Shown in pieces: positions 26,282-34,694 of a stretch of 36,357 nucleotides of DNA. This stretch comes from Pararcticibacter amylolyticus (GTDB taxonomy: Bacteria; Bacteroidota; Bacteroidia; Sphingobacteriales; Sphingobacteriaceae), in the NCBI RefSeq assembly GCF_003130405.1, contig NZ_QEAS01000012.1:1-36357 (forward strand). The letters run 5' to 3'. The translations under genes were made by a program, and so were the position numbers. The notes beneath the pieces are model-generated. The model was not told the origin of the DNA. It did not search any database and saw only the letters and a list, made by a program, of their open reading frames with translations. Position 1 is the first letter of the stretch, and every line of letters starts with the position of its first letter.

Positions 26282-27839
26282 TTCCCGTCTCTCGTCTCCT
26301 GAACTTCGTTAACAGGATACCGGTAAGAAAAATCACCAGTGTTCCGATCACAATGATCATATTGATATGAAGCGGATTCCTGAGATAAGCATATTCATCA
26401 GGAAGGTTACCGGAAAGTGTCATCCAGATGATTACCAGGATACCGATGATAGTAGCTATTAAAGCCTCGTGATTACGTGTCTGCCTGCTGATCATACCCA
26501 GCAGGAACAAGCCCAGCATTCCGGCCGCAAATATTCCTGAAAGCTGCCACCAGACATCCAGCACGCTCTTTACTCCGATCATAGCGATCCCGGTTCCCAT
26601 CCCCAGCAGACCAAATACCACTGTTGCTATATGCAGCAGCTTCAGTGTCTGCTTTTCGTCAATATCGCTTTTAAAGTATCTTTTATAAATATCGACGGAG
26701 AATACCGTCGCGGATGCATTCATTCCTGAACTGATCGTACTCATAGCGGCCGAAAGGATCGCTGAAACGATTAGCCCTACCAGTCCTGCGGGGATCTTCG
26801 TCACCATAAAATGAGGCATCACTTTGTCGCCGTAATCAGCAGGCTGAAGGCTTGAGGCAAGCTGGGCTATCTGATCCTTACTTGCTGATAAAGGCAAGCG
26901 CTCTGCTGCCACCTGCAACCGGATCCCTTCTATCAATTCAGGGTGAACCTGGTAATAAGCAAAAAGGCATGTTCCAATGATGAAAAACAACAACGAAGCC
27001 GGCACATACATCCACACACAAAGCCAAACAGACTTGGACGCTTCCTCAGCCGACTTAGCAGTATGATAGCGCTGCACATAATTCTGGTCCATCCCAAAAT
27101 TATTGAGGTTAATAAAGAACCCGTACAAAAGGATCACCCAAAAAGAGGAAATGGTTAAATCAGGAGCGAAACTGCCGAGACTAAATTTATCGTTCTGCTG
27201 GCCAATCTCCATGATCTTTGAAACACCTCCGGGCATCCCCTGGATGATCAGGTACAGGATCAGTACGGCTCCCAGGGTTTTGACAATCCCCTGCACCACC
27301 TCTGTCCAGATTACCGCTTCTATCCCTCCCATTACTGTATAAATAATGATGCAGATCCCCATTACCAGCATGATGGACGACATAGAATACCCAGTTAAAG
27401 CCTGAAGGCTCAATGCGATACCAAAGAATACAGATCCCATTCGGGCTAACTGCGTCAGCAGGAAGCAAACCACTGCATACGTTCTGGCCCAGGGCCCAAA
27501 ACGGTGCTCAAAATGGGTGTAAGCCGATATCTCGCCCGTACTTCTGTAAAAGGGCACAAAGTACTTGGATGCTACCCATGCCGCCAAAGGCATGGAAAGA
27601 CTAAAAACAAACGAATTCCAGTTAGATCCAAACGCTTTACCGGGTACCCCCAGGAAGGTATTGCTGCTCAGGAAAGTCGCATAGATCGATATCCCGATAG
27701 CCCAACCCGGAATCAGTCCGGAAGCTTTTGTAAACTGCTCTGCATTCTTATTTTTCCTTGAAAAATAAACGCCAACGAGGATCATCCCCAGAAGATAAAT
27801 TGCTATAACAGCAAGATCGAAAATTGGAAGGCTCTTCAT
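26259..27839 (-). CDS. Sodium:solute symporter (SSS family)
   Basis: An inner-membrane sugar importer of 526 residues driven by sodium, with about 13 membrane segments (for example FDLAVIAIYLLGMILVGVYF at the start and INMIIVIGTLVIFLTGILL at the end). Family landmarks include GWAIGISIYATFLSSNTFLG and GLIVSAILSAAMSTISSGMN, the conserved sodium-site helix. The frame is open four codons further, to a TTG at 27851; the ATG at 27839 is preferred. Relatives carry sialic acid, glucose or other monosaccharides, so the product probably takes up the sugar released by GH95/GH2 in the periplasm. It has its own promoter and shared operator (27920-27985) and precedes the aldolase gene. Confidence 0.93.
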   Translation of the reverse strand: MKSLPIFDLAVIAIYLLGMILVGVYFSRKNKNAEQFTKASGLIPGWAIGISIYATFLSSNTFLGVPGKAFGSNWNSFVFSLSMPLAAWVASKYFVPFYRSTGEISAYTHFEHRFGPWARTYAVVCFLLTQLARMGSVFFGIALSLQALTGYSMSSIMLVMGICIIIYTVMGGIEAVIWTEVVQGIVKTLGAVLILYLIIQGMPGGVSKIMEIGQQNDKFSLGSFAPDLTISSFWVILLYGFFINLNNFGMDQNYVQRYHTAKSAEEASKSVWLCVWMYVPASLLFFIIGTCLFAYYQVHPELIEGIRLQVAAERLPLSASKDQIAQLASSLQPADYGDKVMPHFMVTKIPAGLVGLIVSAILSAAMSTISSGMNASATVFSVDIYKRYFKSDIDEKQTLKLLHIATVVFGLLGMGTGIAMIGVKSVLDVWWQLSGIFAAGMLGLFLLGMISRQTRNHEALIATIIGILVIIWMTLSGNLPDEYAYLRNPLHINMIIVIGTLVIFLTGILLTKFRRRETGTESKVES

Positions 27840-27919
27840 ATTATTTGTCAAATAAATCAGATTTATTTGATGCGTTCAAATTCGTTAGTTTTAACAGTTA
27901 TAGCAGCGATCATTTAATA

Positions 27920-27985
27920 CAAAACTACTTTTGGCGAACGCACCAATCATATATCATTTTTTCAAGCTATTATAGGATATTAGCA
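27920..27985 (-). promoter_or_regulatory. Candidate promoter and operator of the SSS symporter unit
   Basis: The minus strand carries TAGTTTTG at 27920-27927 (an exact TAnnTTTG match) and TGCTAATATCCTA at 27973-27985, with 50 nt between the end of the 9-mer and the start of the -7 element. The 13-mer is identical to the one before the lyase gene. The leader would be about 70 nt. This suggests that symporter and aldolase can be transcribed without the upstream glycosidases. Confidence 0.5.
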
Positions 27986-28113
27986 TGAAGCAGGAAGCTT
28001 TTAGCCATCAGCAGTCAGCCTTTCAGGAACCAGATGTCAGGATAAAGTTACGGCAGCTTACTATAATACTAACTGCCATAACTTACTACTTACAACTTAA
28101 TACTTATAACTTT
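27983..28113. repeat. Degenerate heptanucleotide tandem repeats
   Basis: 27983-28024 has six GC-led heptamers (GCATGAA, GCTTTTA, GCCATCA and so on). 28079-28113 has five units of the NACTTAN type (CTACTTA, CAACTTA). The last unit reaches into the stop codon of the GH2 gene (28112-28114). About 54 nt between the blocks shows no repeat. Confidence 0.75.
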
Positions 28114-31100
28114 ACTGCACATCGAGGCCGGAAATCCCCAATCCCTCCGCATTCACAGAGATGAGGCGAACCTTATAGGTACCAGCATTGATCATGGAGC
28201 CACTGGAAGTAGGATAATAGTTCCACTTTCCTGTTTTGCTGGGCGCCAGTTCAACCATTTCCTCTTTCATTAGTGTACCGTCAGCAGCAAGCAGCTGAAG
28301 TTTTGCACTGAGATTATGGGTGAATGTATTGGCATACTTGATGGTGAATGAATAGGTATCGGCAACGCCGACAGATATTGTCCACTCTAAGGTATCACCG
28401 GATGGCTTTTTGAATACCACCGCGTCTTTTTCATTAACAGTTGCCTTTTCAATTCCGGCAGTCAGTGCTGCCTGTGGTGCTTTATAGCCTTTGACCGGTT
28501 TAAGATCGTAGGCAGGCGCAAGCGTGGTGGCCGGCAAAACTGTAACTGTATACATCGGCGAAGCGGGGTTATTGGCTTCCAGTTTTACTGTCTGCCCTTT
28601 CTCTACCCTCTTCCTGTATACTTTAAATTTATTTCCCCTGTTATCTTCTATGACAGTCTTTGTATCATCATAGCCCTGCATCCAGGATAGCACGCGGGCC
28701 TTTTCATCCAATCCTACAAATACATCAGATTGCGCGTTGACAGTAAATTCCAGTCCCGACAGTTTTCCGGATGTTCTGATCCATTCAGCACCGTAAAGAT
28801 TTGAAGGCAGAGATGAAAATAAAACGGCATCATCATCATACAACTTATCCCCAGTGTTAAGCCAGGTCTGTACTGCGGCGACAGCCCCGGTACCGGCAGT
28901 TTTCAGGCTTCCGATTAACAACGGAGATGCCGCGGCTGGTTTTATGTCCCTTCTGATTGAAGCAACGGCAATCGCGGAAATTAAAGCTTGTCCTGAATTC
29001 ACTTTAGGGAAAGAGATGATCAGCTGACCGCCGGTTACCTTTACTTTCACCGATTTCTTCAGAGCTCCGTCATGTCCGGCTTCTTTCCAGATATCGAGGT
29101 TTTTGATAACGGTATTTCCGTTCACGGCAACATCGAACAGGCGCCAGCCGGAGCAATCCATCCCGCCTCCGGTACCAAGCCATGGTTCTGTGAAATAAAG
29201 TTCTACCATGTATTCACCGTCAGGAACCGGGAACTGATAGGATAATTTATCCCTGCCATACCGAAAAGTCTGAAATAAAGGCCAATCCTGGGAGCCATTG
29301 ATAGGATCATTCGTTTTTCTCTGGCTGGCAAAGAAAGAAGGCATTCCAGGATAATCGTCTGTCCATGATCTTGAGCCCCAGGTAGCGGCGTCAGTTCTGC
29401 GACGATCAGCATTCCACATGTTGCCGTTCTGATCGGTATAATCAGGACCACCGCAGTTTACACGGTACAGGTACTGATAACCTTTTTGAGGAACTGTCAG
29501 GGGCTTCGCCCCATCTAAAAATACATGGAAGCCGGGAGCCTTGGGCAGGTGATTTAAAACGATATAATCTTTAGCAACTTCTTTTCCGTTTACATAGCCT
29601 ACTGCATACAGCACATTATATTGTATATCGGCTTGATTCCATTGAAAATGTGTACCCACGCCATCTCGCTTCCTTCTCCCCAGCGAGCGATTCCGGACAT
29701 CATTAAATAACTCTACTTCATCACAGTTTGAATAGATCGTAATACTGTCTTTTTTTCCCGGCTTTGTCCACCTGTCAGGCCAGGTATGTGAGGCGATGTA
29801 CACCATAGGCTCTTTATCCTTTGGTGCATAATTTGCCCTGAACATATAATACACATCAAGAGGTTCTTCCCATGGAGTTAAAAGCCCCTTATAGTTAACA
29901 GGGCCGATCCTGTCAATTTCTCTCAAACCTTCTCCCCCCTGTACCCTTCCCGGGTTATCGTGCGAAGTGAAGAGCCAGAAATAATGCCCGCTGGTCTTAT
30001 CCTTCACCGATTCGGCCAGTTTCACCTTCATTTCCATTAATTGAGTCATCCGGTCTTCACTGAAAACACCATTTTGATTGAACGGACCTTCGGTATGCAG
30101 ATCTAATGTCCGCCAAGCTCCGTACTCTCCTATCAGGACCTGTCTTTGCACATCTTCTGCATATGTTGCAGGATTCCCTCCATAAGTGCCCGTCCAGTTT
30201 TGCGGAACATCCCAGTCTGTACCTGCCCCCCCGTTACAGGTAGTCACCTTCCTTTGTGAAGAGGCTGTCGGATCGAGTTGCCTGATCATCTCTGTACATT
30301 CCCTGGCAAAATCTTCAGGAAGAGTGCTTTCATTCTCAAGTCCCCACAAAACGATGGAAGGACTGTTCCTTCGTTCTTTCACCCAGTCGCGCAGCAGCTC
30401 TTTGAAGTTCTTTCTGAATTCAGGATTGTCAAACCAGACGTGCGCAGCCATCTGCGGCCACCACAAAATACCAAGCTTATCCCAATACTCCTGGTAACGG
30501 AGATTGTGAGGCTGATGAGCATCCCTGAACGAGTTAAAACCCGCTGCTTTCATCTGCATCACTCTCGAATGGATCTGCTCCGATGTAAAGGCGTGACTTT
30601 GCCCGATCAGATGTTCGTACTCGGCTATTCCGTTGATGAATACCGGTTTACCGTTCAGATAAAATCTTTTATCATTGGAATTCCTTCCGACCGGCCAGCT
30701 GATCCACCTGATACCGTAAGGAGTTGAAATGCGATCGGTGATCTTTCCGTTTTCGATCACTTCAGAAACCAGGCTATATAAGTAAGGATCCTCAAGCGAC
30801 CATAAATGAGGATTTATAATTTCAGGCGTATTCTGCTTAACAATCAATGTTTTACCAGCCGGTATATTTTGCTTTGACCGGAGTTCGGATACAAGCCTCC
30901 CGTCTTTCGCTACCAGGCGGCTGACAACGGTTACAGCTGCCGGTTTGCTGCTGTAATTCTTTACTTCCGTCTCTATATTCAGCCTGGCAGACCGCGCAGA
31001 AATAGTGGTATCATTCCAGATATGAACACCGAAGGGTTCAATCCTCACCGGATTGGTTACGATCAGGTGCACCGGCCTGAATATGCCCATTGGCTGCGCC

Positions 31101-31636
31101 CCTTCTGAAAAGCCGCGTTCTTCTGAACAGCCGCCGCATACCCAGGGAAGATCCCTGATCTCTGCCGGATGATCGGCCTTTACCGCGAGCAAGTTAGGAG
31201 AGCCATTTTTCTTAATAACATCCGTAACATCGAGGGTAAAAGAAGTTCGCCCACCAGCATGATAACCTACTTTCTTTCCGTTCAGCCACACGGTGGCATA
31301 AGAACCTACCCCTTCAAACCACAGAAAATATTTTTTTCCCTGCTGCACCTCGTTTACCCTGAAGGTTTTCCGGTACCAGGAGAAACCATGACGGTTTCCA
31401 TGCATCAGACGCCTGTAGCCTCCGTACTCATCCCAGTTGTGCGGGACGTCCACCTTCTTCCATTTTTTATCATCGTACCCGGTTTTTTCAAAGCCGGCGA
31501 AGGCATTTTTATTCTCATCATTGGCTATGGTATTCCAATCACTATTTAAGGAAATACTCTTTCTCATCGCAGTTTGTGCTGATACCAGCGATAACTGCAT
31601 ACTCACGTAAAGACAAACTAGAATAAAATGCTTCAT
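28112..31636 (-). CDS. Secreted GH2-family glycoside hydrolase with malectin-like domain
   Basis: A 1174-residue exported enzyme (signal peptide ending near VSAQ). Domain order: GH2 sugar-binding jelly roll at about 28-195 (HGFSWYRKTF, GVGSYATVWLNGKKVGYHAG), Ig-like domain at about 198-310, TIM-barrel at about 325-600 with acid/base Glu436 in LWGLENES and nucleophile Glu504 in IGEYGAW, a DUF4982-like Ig domain at about 625-695, a malectin-like domain at about 720-895 (YRVNCGGPDYTD), and a C-terminal carbohydrate-binding-like sandwich at about 1040-1174. GH2 enzymes remove beta-linked galactose, glucuronate, mannose and other sugars; the specificity here cannot be read. In a pectic locus a beta-galactosidase or beta-glucuronidase acting on side chains is likely. 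Confidence 0.92.
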   Translation of the reverse strand: MKHFILVCLYVSMQLSLVSAQTAMRKSISLNSDWNTIANDENKNAFAGFEKTGYDDKKWKKVDVPHNWDEYGGYRRLMHGNRHGFSWYRKTFRVNEVQQGKKYFLWFEGVGSYATVWLNGKKVGYHAGGRTSFTLDVTDVIKKNGSPNLLAVKADHPAEIRDLPWVCGGCSEERGFSEGAQPMGIFRPVHLIVTNPVRIEPFGVHIWNDTTISARSARLNIETEVKNYSSKPAAVTVVSRLVAKDGRLVSELRSKQNIPAGKTLIVKQNTPEIINPHLWSLEDPYLYSLVSEVIENGKITDRISTPYGIRWISWPVGRNSNDKRFYLNGKPVFINGIAEYEHLIGQSHAFTSEQIHSRVMQMKAAGFNSFRDAHQPHNLRYQEYWDKLGILWWPQMAAHVWFDNPEFRKNFKELLRDWVKERRNSPSIVLWGLENESTLPEDFARECTEMIRQLDPTASSQRKVTTCNGGAGTDWDVPQNWTGTYGGNPATYAEDVQRQVLIGEYGAWRTLDLHTEGPFNQNGVFSEDRMTQLMEMKVKLAESVKDKTSGHYFWLFTSHDNPGRVQGGEGLREIDRIGPVNYKGLLTPWEEPLDVYYMFRANYAPKDKEPMVYIASHTWPDRWTKPGKKDSITIYSNCDEVELFNDVRNRSLGRRKRDGVGTHFQWNQADIQYNVLYAVGYVNGKEVAKDYIVLNHLPKAPGFHVFLDGAKPLTVPQKGYQYLYRVNCGGPDYTDQNGNMWNADRRRTDAATWGSRSWTDDYPGMPSFFASQRKTNDPINGSQDWPLFQTFRYGRDKLSYQFPVPDGEYMVELYFTEPWLGTGGGMDCSGWRLFDVAVNGNTVIKNLDIWKEAGHDGALKKSVKVKVTGGQLIISFPKVNSGQALISAIAVASIRRDIKPAAASPLLIGSLKTAGTGAVAAVQTWLNTGDKLYDDDAVLFSSLPSNLYGAEWIRTSGKLSGLEFTVNAQSDVFVGLDEKARVLSWMQGYDDTKTVIEDNRGNKFKVYRKRVEKGQTVKLEANNPASPMYTVTVLPATTLAPAYDLKPVKGYKAPQAALTAGIEKATVNEKDAVVFKKPSGDTLEWTISVGVADTYSFTIKYANTFTHNLSAKLQLLAADGTLMKEEMVELAPSKTGKWNYYPTSSGSMINAGTYKVRLISVNAEGLGISGLDVQ

Positions 31637-31644
31637 AAAGAATA

Positions 31645-31679
31645 GCTATTGGCTTTTAGCGTTTGGATTAAAGACTAAA
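31645..31679. repeat. Short heptanucleotide repeat block
   Basis: Five 7-nt units beginning with G (GCTATTG, GCTTTTA, GCGTTTG, GATTAAA, GACTAAA) lie directly upstream of the GH2 start and downstream of the GH95 gene. The unit GCTTTTA recurs in the arrays at 27997, 34606 and 36268. Confidence 0.6.
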
Positions 31680-31719
31680 AGCAAGTAACCCATACCAGAA
31701 AGTGGCGTTCAACCGTAAT

Positions 31720-34566
31720 TTAAAATTGTATCTTTTTCAGTTCTCCGTCGAACTGGTACCTTTCTCCTTTTGCCGTTTTAATCTGGAGGATTTTCTGTCC
31801 GTAGCGGAGACTACAACTGCCCCCCTCCTTTGAAAGGATCTCTACCCGGTTTAACTTACCGGCATTCCAGGAAAAACTGAGTTCAAATCCACCGCGGGCG
31901 CATATCCCTTTAACATCTCCATCCGGAAATGAGGAAGGAAGTGCGGGAAGAAGGTCAATCAGTTCATTCTGACTTTGCAGAAGCAACTCGGCAATCCCCG
32001 CTGCCCCTCCGAAATTTCCATCGATCTGGAAAGGTGGATGGGCGTCGAACAAATTGACATAAGAACCAGCTCCACCATTTTCGGCAGGGCTTAACAACAT
32101 TTTAATCAGATTATAAGAATGGTCCCCCTCTCTGAACCTTGCCCATAGATTAATTTTCCAGCCAAGGCTCCAGCCTGTTGCAGCATCCCCGCGGTAAATA
32201 AGCGATTGACGGGCGGCTTTCATCAGATCAGCGGTATGTTCCCAGTTAATTTCATTTCCGGGATATACAGCCCAGAGATGCGAGACATGCCGGTGTTTAT
32301 TGGTGGTATCATCTTTATCTTCCAGCCATTCCTGCAGTTGTCCGTACTTACCAACCTGGTTAGGGGCAATCTGCTTATACTTCTGCTGAAGGGTGTCGGC
32401 AAGGGATTTATCCGTTTGGAGTACAGACGCAGCCTGAATACAATTTCTGAACAGATCGCGGATTATCTGATGATCCATCGCAGGACCCGCTACCAGACCT
32501 CCCTGCTCAGGGGAATTGGACGGTGTACTGATCAACCAGCCTGTACGCGGGTCTTTTACAAGGAAAGAATTAAAGAATAAAGCCGCATCTTTCATAACAG
32601 GATAAGCCCTGTTTTTCAGAAATTCTTTATCCTGGGTATACAGATAGTGCTCCCAGAGATGGTGGCACAGCCAGGCGGCCCCTGTCACCCAAATACCATG
32701 GGTTGAAGAGTTAATTGGCGCAGTGCCTCTCCATAAATCTGTATTATGATGCAATACCCATCCCGGGGCGTTGTAATGCATTTTTGCAGTCTGTCTTCCG
32801 GTAGACCTAAGCTCGTCGATCATATCGAACAGAGGCTGAGCCATGGGGGATAAATTAAGCATCTCCGCAGGCCAGTAGTTCATTTCCAGATTGATGTTCG
32901 TAGTATATTTGCTGCCCCATGGTGGGGTCAGCAAATCATTCCAGATACCCTGCAGATTAGCGGGCCGGGTACCGGGTCTTGAACTTGATATCAAAAGATA
33001 TCTTCCATATTGCACATACAGTGCGGCAAATGAAGGGTCCGATACCGAAGCAAATTGCTTCAGCCTTTCGTCGGTTGGTATATTGTCCCTGGTATCTTTA
33101 CCAAGGTTAATAGAAAATGTATTGAAGTACTTCTGGTACTCTTTAACATGCGCATTTCTTACGGCTCCGTAAGTTTTACCGGATACAGATGCTAACGCTT
33201 TCTTACACGCCAGGGAAGGATCGCCGGATACGTCCTTGTAGTTCTTATAGTTTGTACCGGCTGTCAGATATAGAGTAACAGCGTCTGCGCCGCTAATATT
33301 TATTTTATTCCCGGATGCGGATACCTTTCCTTTCGATGTCACAACCCTCAGATAACTTTCACCTTTCAATACGCCATTACGCACTTTCAAAGAAAGAGCG
33401 AGTGTCTGATTGTCTATTTTCCTGACAGATGAATACTTATGGGGACTGCCTAAACCCGCAGAGAAATGAAGGCTTCCCGGCTTACTGGCACTGATATGTA
33501 CCGCGATAACCTGATCCGGCTGGCTGACGAAATATTCACGGGTAAACGTGACGCCGTTAACTTTGTAGCTTGTGCGGGATACGGCGGTACGAAGATCAAG
33601 CTCCCTCCGGTAATCCGAAGTCTTATCATGTCCCGGGAAATTAAGAAAAAGATCACCGAAAGGCTGATAATCTGCCTGAAAACGCGGAACAGCTGGAGGT
33701 TCATCGTTCTGCACCAGGAATTTCCATGCTTTGCTTAAAGACAGCGCGGAAGATTCCTGTTCTCCTTCCGGATAAACCAGTAATTTCCGGGAAGTATCTT
33801 TATATCCGACAAAGCCTCCTTTGTCAAAATAGTTGAGCACCTGAACAGCAATATAATTCTTTCCGGGTTTAACATCAGATGCAGATAGTTTATATTGACG
33901 TCCCGCCCCGGCATCATCCATACTGCCGATCAGCTTGCCGTTGACATAGGTAAAGTCCTGATCCCGTATTTTCCCGAGATCCAGAACCAGGTTCTTCCCC
34001 TTCCAGCTTTCGGGCAATTCAAACGTCGTTCTGAACCATATAGCCCCATCAAGTCCCTGCCAGCCAGCAGCCTCCCAGCCTTCCGGGGTGGGCACTATCA
34101 TTTCCTTCCACTTGCTGTCATCGTAATTGACAGCAGAAGGATTTCCGGTAAGCCCTTTCAGTGCACGCATTTCTTTAAACCATACATCCTTATTTCCGGC
34201 ACCCGACAACACTCCCATAAACTTCTCTGCCGCCAGTGCTTCTGCCTCTTTCTGCTTTCCTTCGAAAAGCAACTGCCGGATCTCAGGCAGATATTTTGAA
34301 GCCCCTTCCCTGCTGTAGACTCTGGGCTCACCGGTCCATAACGTTTCTTCGTTAAATTGTATCCTTTCCTGCCCCGGACCTGCAAAGATCATAGCTCCTA
34401 AACGCCCGTTCCCTATAGGCAAAGCATCAGTCCACCTGGCAGCAGGATCCTTATACCAAAGCTTCAGATCCTGTCCTTTAACCGGGGCACACAAGGCCAA
34501 CACGCCCGTAGCCAGGACAAGCTTTTTAAACCAGGATATCAGATATGAGAAATAGGGTATTGTCAT
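31720..34566 (-). CDS. GH95 alpha-L-fucosidase/galactosidase with an inserted jelly-roll domain
   Basis: A 948-residue secreted enzyme that removes terminal alpha-1,2-linked L-fucose or the related L-galactose. The hydrophobic segment LVLATGVLALCAP acts as signal peptide. GH95 hallmarks are present: ALPIGNGRLGAMIF (48-61), NINLEMNYWPAE with Asn557 and Asn559, SPEQGG with Glu687 (general acid) and QIDGNFGG with Asp849. These correspond to the catalytic Asn/Asn/Glu/Asp set of characterised GH95 enzymes. Unlike the standard family layout, about 175 residues (roughly 120-297) interrupt the N-terminal domain between EAEALAAEKFMG and YQPFGDLFLNFPGH. They resemble the carbohydrate-binding jelly roll found in sialate O-acetylesterases (AIWFRTTFELPESWKGKNLV, DQDFTYVNGKLIGS). 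It sits between GH28 and GH2 and is probably cotranscribed with them. Confidence 0.93.
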   Translation of the reverse strand: MTIPYFSYLISWFKKLVLATGVLALCAPVKGQDLKLWYKDPAARWTDALPIGNGRLGAMIFAGPGQERIQFNEETLWTGEPRVYSREGASKYLPEIRQLLFEGKQKEAEALAAEKFMGVLSGAGNKDVWFKEMRALKGLTGNPSAVNYDDSKWKEMIVPTPEGWEAAGWQGLDGAIWFRTTFELPESWKGKNLVLDLGKIRDQDFTYVNGKLIGSMDDAGAGRQYKLSASDVKPGKNYIAVQVLNYFDKGGFVGYKDTSRKLLVYPEGEQESSALSLSKAWKFLVQNDEPPAVPRFQADYQPFGDLFLNFPGHDKTSDYRRELDLRTAVSRTSYKVNGVTFTREYFVSQPDQVIAVHISASKPGSLHFSAGLGSPHKYSSVRKIDNQTLALSLKVRNGVLKGESYLRVVTSKGKVSASGNKINISGADAVTLYLTAGTNYKNYKDVSGDPSLACKKALASVSGKTYGAVRNAHVKEYQKYFNTFSINLGKDTRDNIPTDERLKQFASVSDPSFAALYVQYGRYLLISSSRPGTRPANLQGIWNDLLTPPWGSKYTTNINLEMNYWPAEMLNLSPMAQPLFDMIDELRSTGRQTAKMHYNAPGWVLHHNTDLWRGTAPINSSTHGIWVTGAAWLCHHLWEHYLYTQDKEFLKNRAYPVMKDAALFFNSFLVKDPRTGWLISTPSNSPEQGGLVAGPAMDHQIIRDLFRNCIQAASVLQTDKSLADTLQQKYKQIAPNQVGKYGQLQEWLEDKDDTTNKHRHVSHLWAVYPGNEINWEHTADLMKAARQSLIYRGDAATGWSLGWKINLWARFREGDHSYNLIKMLLSPAENGGAGSYVNLFDAHPPFQIDGNFGGAAGIAELLLQSQNELIDLLPALPSSFPDGDVKGICARGGFELSFSWNAGKLNRVEILSKEGGSCSLRYGQKILQIKTAKGERYQFDGELKKIQF

Positions 34567-34577
34567 GGTGTTTTTTT

Positions 34578-34689
34578 GCTATCGGCAGTCGGCTATCGGC
34601 AATCAGCTTTTAAAGCTGTTAGCAATTGGCTTCGGGCCGTTAGCTTCCTTGTTTGAACTTTGAACTCTCAACTTTGAACTTACTACTTA
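34578..34689. repeat. Largest heptanucleotide repeat array
   Basis: 112 bp, almost all in 7-nt register. 34578-34612 holds five GC-led units (GCTATCG twice, GCAGTCG). After a 2-nt slip five more follow (34615-34649, GCTGTTA to GCTTCCT). 34655-34689 has five units of the GAACTTT type. The array fills the gap between GH28 and GH95 and stops 5 nt before the GH28 stop codon. No terminator or promoter was recognised within it. Confidence 0.85.
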
Positions 34690-34694
34690 CCGCA

